A DNA stretch of 12,612 nt from SIG220 sp045615545 (GTDB lineage: Bacteria; Bacillota_I; Bacilli_A; RFN20; CAG-826), in NCBI GenBank assembly GCA_045615545.1, contig JAZLFA010000035.1, positions 1-12,612 of the forward strand, read 5' to 3'. Below are positions 8,084 through 12,612 of the stretch, piece by piece (within the stretch, counting starts at the first letter, position 1; every line of letters starts with the position of its first letter). Under the pieces are notes generated by a model. The model had not been told where the DNA came from. It ran no database searches and saw nothing but the letters and a program-made list of their open reading frames with translations. The position numbers were made by a program, and so were the translations under genes.

Positions 8084-9099
8084 TGGCTATTTTAGTTACA
8101 GGTGGAACAGGATATATTGGTTCCCATACAGTTGTAGAACTTATTAATGCTGGGTATGATATTGTCATCGTAGATAACTTATGTAATTCCAAGGTCATAG
8201 TGTTAGATAGAATTCAAAAAATTACTGGCAAAAAGCCTAGATTTTATCAATTTTCTGTGCAAGACGAAGAAAATATGAGTAAAATTTTCGAACATGAAAA
8301 TATTACTGATGTCATTCATTTTGCCGGCCTAAAAAGTGTTGCTGAATCAACAAAGTATCCTGAATTATATTTTGAAAATAATGTTGGGTCTAGTAAAGTG
8401 CTTCTTAAGCTAATGAAGAAATATAAAGTTCATAATTTAGTTTTCTCATCAAGTGCGACTGTTTATGGTGTACCTGATCATGTTCCACTTAAAGAAGATG
8501 ATAAAGTTGGTGGATGTACAAACCCTTATGGGCAAACTAAATTGGATATTGAATACTTATTAAAAGATTACGCAAAAGAAAATCCTGATGCAAATATTGC
8601 TATACTTAGATACTTTAATCCAATAGGAGCACACAAAAGTGGTCTTATTGGTGAGGATCCTAATGGTATTCCGAATAACTTAATGCCTTATATCACTCAG
8701 GTTGCTGTTGGTAAAAGACCTTATTTAAAAGTTACTGGCGCTGACTATGATACACCTGATGGTACTGGGGTAAGAGATTATATTCACGTTGTTGATCTAG
8801 CCCTTGGACATTTAGCGGCATTAAAGAAATTAGAATCAAAGCCTGGACTTGTGATTTATAACTTAGGAACAGGAAAAGGCACCAGTGTATTAGAAATGGT
8901 ACACGCTTTTGAAAGTGCTAATAACTTAAAAATAGCCTATGAAATATGCGAAAGAAGACCTGGTGATATCGCAACTAATTATGCCGATGTTACAAAGGCA
9001 AAAATAGAAATGAATTGGACAGCAAAATATAACGTCTTTGATGCATGCAAAGATAGTTGGAATTGGCAAAAGAATAATCCTAATGGATATGGAGAATAG
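8083..9099 (+). CDS. galE: UDP-glucose 4-epimerase
   Basis: NAD+-dependent epimerase of the extended short-chain dehydrogenase family (338 residues), interconverting UDP-glucose and UDP-galactose for galactose use and for cell-surface glycan precursors. The Rossmann motif GGTGYIGSH is at residues 7-15. Ser124 in SSSATVYG and the Tyr149-x3-Lys153 catalytic pair (YGQTK) fall at the same numbers as in E. coli GalE. LRYFNPIGAH, GVRDYIHVVDLA and YNLGTGKGTSVLEMV are further family signatures; the last is typical of GalE rather than other epimerases. It is joined to gatB by a TAATG overlap, so it is likely translated by coupling; the nearest ribosome binding site (GAGGAG, 8063-8068) is too far away to be ideal. 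No Leloir pathway genes lie nearby, so its position here is not explained by pathway. It may also act on the N-acetylated sugars; sequence alone does not decide. Confidence 0.95.
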   Translation: MAILVTGGTGYIGSHTVVELINAGYDIVIVDNLCNSKVIVLDRIQKITGKKPRFYQFSVQDEENMSKIFEHENITDVIHFAGLKSVAESTKYPELYFENNVGSSKVLLKLMKKYKVHNLVFSSSATVYGVPDHVPLKEDDKVGGCTNPYGQTKLDIEYLLKDYAKENPDANIAILRYFNPIGAHKSGLIGEDPNGIPNNLMPYITQVAVGKRPYLKVTGADYDTPDGTGVRDYIHVVDLALGHLAALKKLESKPGLVIYNLGTGKGTSVLEMVHAFESANNLKIAYEICERRPGDIATNYADVTKAKIEMNWTAKYNVFDACKDSWNWQKNNPNGYGE

Positions 9100-9101
9100 T
9101 T

Positions 9102-10001
9102 ATGGAGAATTTTGAAATTACAATCAGATGTGGCTGTATTAAAAAAGGCCATTGTTGGAAAATAGAGAAAGCTAAAGCAAATGTCGTTATTTTTGAAGGA
9201 ATGGAAGAACACATTTCTAGATATGATGCTTTTGCAAAAGAACTAAATAAAAATGGTTACAATGTTTTTGGAATTGATACATTTGGGCAAGGTGAAAATG
9301 TTAATAAAGATCTATCAAATATAGGCATGTGGCCTACTGATGGATTTTTAAAACAAGTTGATCATTATGATCAATTAATTGCTCAACTTGAATCCACAAA
9401 AGTTCCTACATATGTTTTCGCACATAGTATGGGTTCATTTATGGGACAAGCTTTTATTGAACAATATCCTAATAGAGTAAAAAAGATTGTTTTATGCGGT
9501 AGTGGCGCTAAAAACCCTGCTGTCGGCTTTGGATATCTATTAGCTAAATTAATCTGTACAAAAAAGAAAGAAAATCAAAAAGCGAAAACTTTAAATAAAT
9601 TAATGTTTGGTAATTTCAATAAAAAAATTAAAAACCCAGAAACGCCATTTGATTGGCTAAGTTACAATAAAGAAAATGTAAATAAGTACATTGCCGATCC
9701 TTTATGTGGCTTTGGACCAAGAAATAAATTCTGTTTAGAATTCCTTAAGGGCATGAAAACTCTATATACAAAAAAGAACCTAAACAAAATAAACAAAGAT
9801 ATTTCTATTTTCATTATTACTGGTCAAGAAGACCCAGTTACTTCATATGGAAAAGCAACTGGTAAACTTGTGAAGCAATATCGTGGTTTAGGGGTTAAGG
9901 ATGTATCAAGTAAAATATATCCAAATATGCGTCACGAAATATTAAACGAAACCGATCCATCAGAAATAAATAAAGATATTATCGCTTTCTTTGATAGGTG
10001 A
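9102..10001 (+). CDS. Alpha/beta hydrolase, lysophospholipase / monoacylglycerol lipase-like
   Basis: Cytoplasmic serine hydrolase of 299 residues in the Hydrolase_4 (serine aminopeptidase S33-like) group, which includes monoacylglycerol lipases and lysophospholipases. No signal peptide or membrane segment is present. A nucleophile elbow AHSMG places the catalytic serine at Ser109; Asp244 in TGQEDPVT and His278 in NMRHEILNE complete the triad in the expected order. GIDTFGQGEN (58-67) corresponds to the family's DxRGHGxS stretch, and FEGMEEHISRYDAFAKEL to the HGxxEHxxRY motif, with Glu-Gly in place of His-Gly. Substrate is unknown; a glycerolipid or fatty acyl ester is the best guess. It starts 2 nt after the galE stop with GGAG 7 nt upstream, so it belongs to the gatCAB-galE transcript. 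tRNA-Arg begins 9 nt after its stop. Confidence 0.88.
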   Translation: MENFEITIRCGCIKKGHCWKIEKAKANVVIFEGMEEHISRYDAFAKELNKNGYNVFGIDTFGQGENVNKDLSNIGMWPTDGFLKQVDHYDQLIAQLESTKVPTYVFAHSMGSFMGQAFIEQYPNRVKKIVLCGSGAKNPAVGFGYLLAKLICTKKKENQKAKTLNKLMFGNFNKKIKNPETPFDWLSYNKENVNKYIADPLCGFGPRNKFCLEFLKGMKTLYTKKNLNKINKDISIFIITGQEDPVTSYGKATGKLVKQYRGLGVKDVSSKIYPNMRHEILNETDPSEINKDIIAFFDR

Positions 10002-10010
10002 TTACTTAGT

Positions 10011-10087
10011 GCGCCCGTAACTCAGTTGGATAGAGTGGCACCCTCCTAAGGTGCAAGTCGGACGTTCAAATCGCCTCGGGCGCGCCA
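10011..10087 (+). tRNA. tRNA-Arg (anticodon CCT)
   Basis: A complete 77-nt cloverleaf with encoded CCA. Acceptor GCGCCCG pairs with CGGGCGC, the D-stem is ACTC/GAGT, the anticodon stem GCACC/GGTGC encloses CTCCTAA (anticodon CCT at 10045-10047, reading AGG), and the T-loop is TTCAAAT. The T-stem (GGACG/CGCCT) has an A-C mismatch (A10062, C10074) and a G-U pair. It starts 9 nt after the hydrolase stop with no convincing promoter of its own, so it is probably cut from the operon transcript. Confidence 0.93.
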
Positions 10088-10099
10088 TTCGAGACCTAC

Positions 10100-10129
10100 A
10101 CGCAATTCGAACCAAAGAATTGCGTTTTT
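10100..10129 (+). terminator. Rho-independent terminator after tRNA-Arg
   Basis: A perfect 9-bp inverted repeat, ACGCAATTC (10100-10108) and GAATTGCGT (10117-10125), with an 8-nt loop runs into TTTTT (10125-10129). It is the first strong terminator after gatC and so marks the end of the gatCAB-galE-hydrolase-tRNA unit. Confidence 0.9.
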
Positions 10130-10193
10130 ATATAACATATAAAAAAATAATCATCTATTTTTCATATAATTTTCTTCAAATACTAAAAATAAT

Positions 10194-10218
10194 ATACATC
10201 TTAAAAGATGTATTTTTT
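10194..10218 (+). terminator. Second terminator-like hairpin before the DUF4160 gene
   Basis: An 8-bp stem, ATACATCT / AGATGTAT, with a TAAA loop is followed by six T residues (10213-10218). An A-rich run on its left side means it could act on both strands. It lies in an AT-rich non-coding stretch (10130-10230) and insulates the next promoter. Confidence 0.65.
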
Positions 10219-10230
10219 CAATATTTTGTC

Positions 10231-10258
10231 TTGAAATATCACGGAATAGTGATATAAT
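10231..10258 (+). promoter_or_regulatory. Promoter of the DUF4160 / DUF2442-HTH operon
   Basis: TTGAAA (10231-10236), a 16-nt spacer and a perfect TATAAT (10253-10258) preceded by TG (10250-10251) make a strong extended -10 promoter. The predicted +1 is near 10265, followed by an AGGAGG ribosome binding site at 10269-10274, 7 nt before the ATG at 10282. Confidence 0.85.
10236..10255. promoter_or_regulatory. Palindromic operator candidate
   Basis: ATATCAC (10236-10242), six bases, then GTGATAT (10249-10255) form a perfect 7-bp-arm inverted repeat. It occupies the whole spacer between -35 and -10 and touches both elements. A dimeric DNA-binding protein here would block RNA polymerase. The HTH domain encoded by the second gene of the operon is the obvious candidate; that link is inference. 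Confidence 0.6.
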
Positions 10259-10281
10259 ATAATCAGCTAGGAGGTTGCAAT

Positions 10282-10536
10282 ATGCCAGTTATTTCGAGAT
10301 TTTACGGTATTATTATCAAAATGTATTTCCAACAAAGTGAGCATCAGCCTCCACATATTCACGCTATTTATGCTGAATATTCTGGATCAATTATTATTTC
10401 TGATGGTTCTATTCTAGATGGAGATTTGCCAGCAAAAGCTGTTTCTTTAATCAGAGAATGGCTTTCTTTGCATAGAGACGAAGTTCAAAAGATATGGGAT
10501 ACTCAAGAATTTGTCAGTATTCCAGGATTGGAGTAA
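10282..10536 (+). CDS. DUF4160 family protein, possible toxin-antitoxin component
   Basis: An 84-residue protein with the DUF4160 pattern: MPVISRFYGIIIKMYF at the N-terminus, then EHQPPHIHAIYAEYSG (PPHIHA at 23-28), LDGDLPAKAVSLIREWLSLHRDEVQKIWD and a short acidic end. Histidines 21, 25 and 27 are part of the conserved core. The biochemical function of the family is not established to my knowledge. Genes for DUF4160 and DUF2442 proteins commonly sit side by side and have been proposed as a toxin-antitoxin-like pair; the same pairing occurs here, 3 nt apart. Which partner would be the toxin cannot be read from the sequence. It has its own strong promoter and AGGAGG ribosome binding site, and no signal peptide or membrane segment. 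Confidence 0.85.
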   Translation: MPVISRFYGIIIKMYFQQSEHQPPHIHAIYAEYSGSIIISDGSILDGDLPAKAVSLIREWLSLHRDEVQKIWDTQEFVSIPGLE

Positions 10537-10539
10537 TTT

Positions 10540-10992
10540 ATGTTTCATAAAGTTAAATCAGTTCTTCCTCAAGCAAATTATACTTTATTAGTTTCTTTTG
10601 CTGAGGGGGTTAGTAAAACATATGACGTTAAACCTTTATTTAACAAATGGGAAGTTTTTAATGAACTCAAAAAAGAACATGTTTTTGAAGAAGTGAAAGT
10701 TGATCAAGGCGGATACGGAATATCTTGGACTGATGACATTGATCTTTCTTGCGATGAATTATTTTTCAATGGTAAGAAAATAAAAACTCCATTTGATGGA
10801 TTAATTGCATTTACTGAAGCATGTCAATTATGGAATTTGAATGAATCAACACTCAGAAAAGCTGTTTCATATGGAAAACTTGTCGAAGGCATTGATGTTT
10901 GTAAATATGGAAAGCAGTGGGTTGTTTCTATTAAAGCAATGGAAAGAGAGTACGGAAATAGAAAAAATAATATATCAACTTCGTTTCACTGA
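10540..10992 (+). CDS. DUF2442 domain fused to a helix-turn-helix domain
   Basis: A 150-residue two-domain protein. Residues 1-80 match DUF2442 (HKVKSVLPQANYTLLVSFAEGVSKTYDVKPLF, later GYGISWTDDIDLSCDELFFNGKKI). Residues about 87-138 form a helix-turn-helix of the type seen in small regulators and antitoxins (FTEACQLWNLNESTLRKAVSYGKLVEGIDVCKYGKQWVV, with WNLNESTLRKAV as the recognition unit). A DNA-binding domain fused to the partner of DUF4160 suggests that this protein represses its own operon, probably through the promoter palindrome. The start follows the DUF4160 stop by 3 nt, with TTGGAG 6 nt upstream. The last residues, ISTSFH, are encoded by a short repeat that continues past the stop codon, so the natural C-terminus has probably been altered by repeat insertion or expansion. 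Confidence 0.85.
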   Translation: MFHKVKSVLPQANYTLLVSFAEGVSKTYDVKPLFNKWEVFNELKKEHVFEEVKVDQGGYGISWTDDIDLSCDELFFNGKKIKTPFDGLIAFTEACQLWNLNESTLRKAVSYGKLVEGIDVCKYGKQWVVSIKAMEREYGNRKNNISTSFH

Positions 10993-11043
10993 TATATCAA
11001 CTTCGTTTCACTCACTTATAACTTATATCAACATCGTTGCACA
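10971..11043 (+). repeat. Short interspersed/tandem repeat, two exact and one degenerate unit
   Basis: TATATCAACTTCGTTTCACT occurs exactly at 10971-10990 and 10993-11012. A third copy at 11024-11043 differs at three positions. TATATC at the left and GATATA at the right of unit 1 form short inverted ends. Each unit has an AAC-N3-GTT core able to form a mini-hairpin. The first unit encodes the last residues of the DUF2442-HTH protein. Units 1 and 2 are 22 nt apart, so they are read in different frames. Confidence 0.85.
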
Positions 11044-11059
11044 AACACATTAATAAAAA

Positions 11060-11087
11060 AATGTCCACTTTATTTTAATTGAACATT
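11060..11087 (-). other. Orphan hairpin with T-run on the minus strand
   Basis: AATGTCCA (11060-11067) and TGAACATT (11080-11087) form an imperfect inverted repeat (7 of 8 pairs, the eighth A-C or G-U depending on strand). On the minus strand it is followed by seven T residues, so it resembles a minus-strand terminator. No minus-strand gene is visible for it. It may be a relic of a mobile element end. Confidence 0.35.
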
Positions 11088-11117
11088 AATATTAATGAAT
11101 AAAGGGGATTTTTTATA

Positions 11118-11146
11118 TTGAAAACATTAGTTATATTGTTTAAGAT
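11118..11146 (+). promoter_or_regulatory. Probable promoter of tRNA-Ala
   Basis: TTGAAA (11118-11123), a 17-nt spacer and TAAGAT (11141-11146) precede the tRNA. The predicted +1 is near 11153, 12 nt before the mature 5' end. The -10 is only a moderate match; GATAAT at 11144-11149 is an alternative with a long spacer. Confidence 0.5.
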
Positions 11147-11164
11147 AATAGGCGTCCATATTAT

Positions 11165-11240
11165 GGGTCTGTAGCTCACCTGGGAGAGCGCCTCCATGGC
11201 ATGGAGGAGGTAGCCGGTTCGATCCCGGTCAGATCCACCA
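11165..11240 (+). tRNA. tRNA-Ala (anticodon GGC)
   Basis: A complete 76-nt cloverleaf with encoded CCA. Acceptor GGGTCTG pairs with CAGATCC and includes a G3-U70 wobble (G11167, T11234), the main alanine identity element. The D-stem is GCTC/GAGC, the anticodon stem CCTCC/GGAGG encloses ATGGCAT (anticodon GGC at 11198-11200), and the T-arm is GCCGG-TTCGATC-CCGGT. It appears to be a single-gene transcription unit with its own terminator. Confidence 0.96.
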
Positions 11241-11252
11241 AAATAACACTCT

Positions 11253-11292
11253 AACTTTGATACAACGGATAGTTGGTCAAAGTTTTCTTTTT
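11253..11292 (+). terminator. Rho-independent terminator of tRNA-Ala
   Basis: AACTTTGA (11253-11260) and TCAAAGTT (11277-11284) form a perfect 8-bp stem, with an inner CAAC/GTTG stem above a small bulge. TTTTCTTTTT follows. Confidence 0.88.
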
Positions 11293-11334
11293 ATGCGAAA
11301 AACTAAAGAAAATAACAATATTTGAATAATCTAG

Positions 11335-11357
11335 AGGTGCTGTAGAGCATCTTTTTT
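11335..11357 (+). terminator. Second terminator-like hairpin after tRNA-Ala
   Basis: AGGTGCT (11335-11341), a GTAG loop and AGCATCT (11346-11352) form a 7-bp stem with one G-U pair, followed by six T residues. It lies 43 nt beyond the first tRNA-Ala terminator and may be a backup. Confidence 0.6.
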
Positions 11358-11444
11358 CTTTGCTTAAAATATTAATAATTTCACGATTTGAAATAAAAAA
11401 ATAAAAAATTTCACGATTAGGGTTTCATCTTTTAAAATAACCAT

Positions 11445-11558
11445 TTTTCAAGCCAACATATATCTTTAGATATATAGTAGTGAAGTTCTACTGTTTCACG
11501 ATTAGTAAAATTCTATATTAAAAAATAGTGCTATGCGCAACAACTTGCGCTTTTTATT
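11445..11558 (+). ncRNA. Candidate small RNA or leader (speculative)
   Basis: A possible promoter, TTCACG (11410-11415), 17 nt and TAAAAT (11433-11438), would start a transcript of about 110 nt. This would fold into a perfect 7-bp hairpin at 11458-11475 (ATATATC-TTTA-GATATAT) and a 5-bp hairpin at 11476-11492 (AGTAG/CTACT), and end at the GCGCAA/TTGCGC terminator. That terminator otherwise has no gene to serve. No open reading frame of note lies inside. I recognise no known RNA family. Confidence 0.3.
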
Positions 11559-11559
11559 T
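11535..11559 (+). terminator. Rho-independent terminator before the XRE-type gene
   Basis: GCGCAA (11535-11540), a CAAC loop and TTGCGC (11545-11550) form a perfect 6-bp GC-rich stem followed by TTTTTATTT. Its T-rich tail runs into the TTGACA of the next promoter, the same compact arrangement as ligA and gatC. Confidence 0.8.
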
Positions 11560-11586
11560 GACAAGCACATTTTCACGATATAAACT
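11558..11586 (+). promoter_or_regulatory. Promoter of the XRE-type regulator gene
   Basis: A perfect TTGACA (-35, 11558-11563) is followed by TATAAA at 11579-11584 (15-nt spacer) or TAAACT at 11581-11586 (17-nt spacer). The fourth TTTCACGAT copy fills the spacer. The ribosome binding site GGAGG (11602-11606) is 7 nt before the ATG at 11614. Confidence 0.75.
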
Positions 11587-11613
11587 ATTAGTGTCTTCAA
11601 TGGAGGAAAAATC

Positions 11614-12612
11614 ATGGAAAACAGAATCTTAAAAGAAACATTAATTAAATATGTCGATTCTAAGTTATTTGACATCAATGTTTTGTATGAAGCAATTGAA
11701 TCAAGAGCAACTGTATCATTAGATGTATTACGCTCATGCGTTAATGATGTACACGTCCCTTATTTAAAAAGGACTTATGGTGTTAGAGAAAATCCATACT
11801 ATAAAGTTACTGGTTATTTTGATGAGAATGATGAAATGGATATGGAAACATTTATTAGAAGAATTCCATTTATCTTTTATATCTACTCAAATAAAGAAAA
11901 AGGTTTATATGCAGATTTTGATTCACTACATTCCTCATTTATGGATTATTCAAAAACTGAGAAATTAGAGACTTTATTTACAATGCTAGAGAAACTCTTC
12001 TACACTTATCAATTAAGCCTAGAAACTATCTTTAGTTACGTTTTAAGACAATTTGGCTCATTGGATAACTTTGGAGATTTTGAAAAATGGTTTAACTATG
12101 TTGAACTTACCCATAAAAATGGTGGAGTTGACTATGAACCAAAGAATCTTCTTTACGCTTATAACAAGCTTTTAGTTGATAGTGGTGCTGCTCCATTTAG
12201 ATATACAATTAGTTCATATCAAAGAGTGGATAGAGAAATAATCGTTAAAGGTAATCTTCCATACAATTTTGAAGAAAATACCTGCGATTTCACATGGATT
12301 TTGCTTTGGATTAATGATGCAAAAGAAGTCTATGTTGAGAAAGCTGACGGTGCAGAACTTAATATAAACATCCACATCGTTTTAAATCCAGAGACAGTGG
12401 TTTATCAATATCTCGAGGATCATTGGGACCAGCTTTATGTTGGCCCAGCCATTATGTTCTTTGACTTAGATGCGATAGCTCAAAGAAGAAAAGACCTTAA
12501 ATATTCTCAAGAGGATGTTGCAAGCATTATTGGTGTTTCACGTCGCTCATATCAATATTTTGAAAAAGGAGAATATGTTCCTAATGCATTACAGCTCATT
12601 AGACTTATGAAT
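11614..12612 (+). CDS. Large protein of unknown family with C-terminal XRE-type HTH (runs off window)
   Basis: The frame is open for 333 codons from ATG 11614 to the window end, so the gene is partial at its 3' side. The start has GGAGG 7 nt upstream. Residues 1 to about 285 match no family I can name: they are soluble, rich in aromatic residues (FYIYSN, YTYQLS, FEKWFNYVE), with no signal peptide or membrane segment. Residues about 288-333 (IAQRRKDLKYSQEDVASIIGVSRRSYQYFEKGEYVPNALQLIRLMN) are a clear XRE/Cro-type helix-turn-helix, with SQEDVASIIGVSRRSYQYFE as the HTH core. The HTH is at the C-terminal side, whereas most XRE regulators carry it at the N-terminus. The HTH usually ends a few residues after this point, so little is probably missing. 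Four direct repeats upstream, one inside its own promoter, suggest autoregulation. Confidence 0.85.
   Translation, partial: MENRILKETLIKYVDSKLFDINVLYEAIESRATVSLDVLRSCVNDVHVPYLKRTYGVRENPYYKVTGYFDENDEMDMETFIRRIPFIFYIYSNKEKGLYADFDSLHSSFMDYSKTEKLETLFTMLEKLFYTYQLSLETIFSYVLRQFGSLDNFGDFEKWFNYVELTHKNGGVDYEPKNLLYAYNKLLVDSGAAPFRYTISSYQRVDREIIVKGNLPYNFEENTCDFTWILLWINDAKEVYVEKADGAELNINIHIVLNPETVVYQYLEDHWDQLYVGPAIMFFDLDAIAQRRKDLKYSQEDVASIIGVSRRSYQYFEKGEYVPNALQLIRLMN

Larger units (their letters stand above)
11379..11580 (+). repeat. Four direct copies of TTTCACGAT (regulatory repeat cluster)
   Basis: TTTCACGATT occurs at 11379-11388, 11409-11418 and 11494-11503, and TTTCACGATA at 11571-11580. Copies 1 and 2 share AATTTCACGATT, and copies 2 and 3 share TTTCACGATTAG. 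All are in the same orientation inside the 320-nt non-coding stretch before the XRE-type gene. Copy 4 lies between the -35 and -10 of that gene; copy 2 overlaps the -35 of a possible small RNA promoter. They look like binding sites for one protein. Confidence 0.8.

Noticed and set aside
10051..10257. 68-codon open frame starting inside tRNA-Arg
   Set aside because: It overlaps the tRNA 3' half and two terminators, has low-complexity composition from AT-rich DNA and no ribosome binding site.
10971..11043. CRISPR array
   Set aside because: Only three units, with gaps of 2 and 11 nt, one of them degenerate; there are no spacer-length intervals and no cas genes.
10841..11053. 70-codon open frame overlapping the DUF2442-HTH gene end
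   Set aside because: It is an out-of-frame shadow of the HTH coding region extended by the repeat units; no ribosome binding site or recognisable protein.
11118..11180. Short TTG-initiated 18-codon hydrophobic peptide after AAAGGGGA
   Set aside because: It ends inside the tRNA-Ala gene and its first codon coincides with the -35 element of the tRNA promoter; better explained as promoter sequence.
10011..11240. The two tRNA genes as attachment sites of an integrated element
   Set aside because: No duplicated tRNA 3' end and no integrase gene are visible in the window, so there is no direct sign of site-specific integration.
10982..11580. Relation between TTTCACTGAT in the 3' repeat and the TTTCACGAT operator-like repeats
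   Set aside because: They share only TTTCAC in alignment; the flanks and the surrounding structures differ, so the similarity is probably chance.
11777..11968. 63-codon open frame within the XRE-type gene region
   Set aside because: It is a different-frame shadow of the long open frame from 11614, which has the ribosome binding site, promoter and a recognisable HTH.

Overview
The window is AT-rich with dense, co-directional genes, all on the + strand. Tryptophan is encoded by TGG, and TGA ends pcrA, the hydrolase and the DUF2442 gene, so the standard bacterial code applies. The pcrA-ligA pair close to gatCAB is the order seen in Bacillaceae. The base composition, gene style and tight packing suggest a low-GC Firmicute, probably an uncultured member of the Bacilli or a Mollicutes relative. 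That placement is inference from gene order and composition; I see no species marker.

Region 1 (138-4866) is DNA maintenance. A small thioredoxin-like lipoprotein is followed by the PcrA helicase and NAD+-dependent DNA ligase LigA, which overlap by ATGA. A strong terminator ends this unit. Region 2 (4865-10129) opens with a promoter that begins in the T-tract of that terminator. It runs gatC, gatA, gatB and galE, each joined by a TAATG stop/start overlap, then an alpha/beta hydrolase, and a tRNA-Arg(CCT) only 9 nt beyond the last stop codon, with one terminator after the tRNA. GatCAB makes Gln-tRNA(Gln) and/or Asn-tRNA(Asn) by transamidation. GalE interconverts UDP-glucose and UDP-galactose.

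Region 3 (10130-12612) looks accessory. It holds a two-gene DUF4160 / DUF2442-HTH module with the layout of a toxin-antitoxin pair, and a palindrome sits inside its promoter. The 3' end of the second gene is made of a short repeat. A tRNA-Ala(GGC) with the G3:U70 identity pair follows, with its own terminators. A structured 320-nt non-coding stretch then carries four direct copies of TTTCACGAT, the last lying between the -35 and -10 elements of the next gene. That gene runs off the window: about 290 residues I do not recognise, followed by a C-terminal XRE-type helix-turn-helix.

Points of most interest are the TTTCACGAT repeat cluster with its probable autoregulator and a possible small RNA between them; the operator-like palindrome of the DUF4160/DUF2442 module; and two housekeeping operons (pcrA, gatC) whose predicted transcription starts fall on or within 3 nt of the start codon with no Shine-Dalgarno sequence, suggesting leaderless mRNAs.
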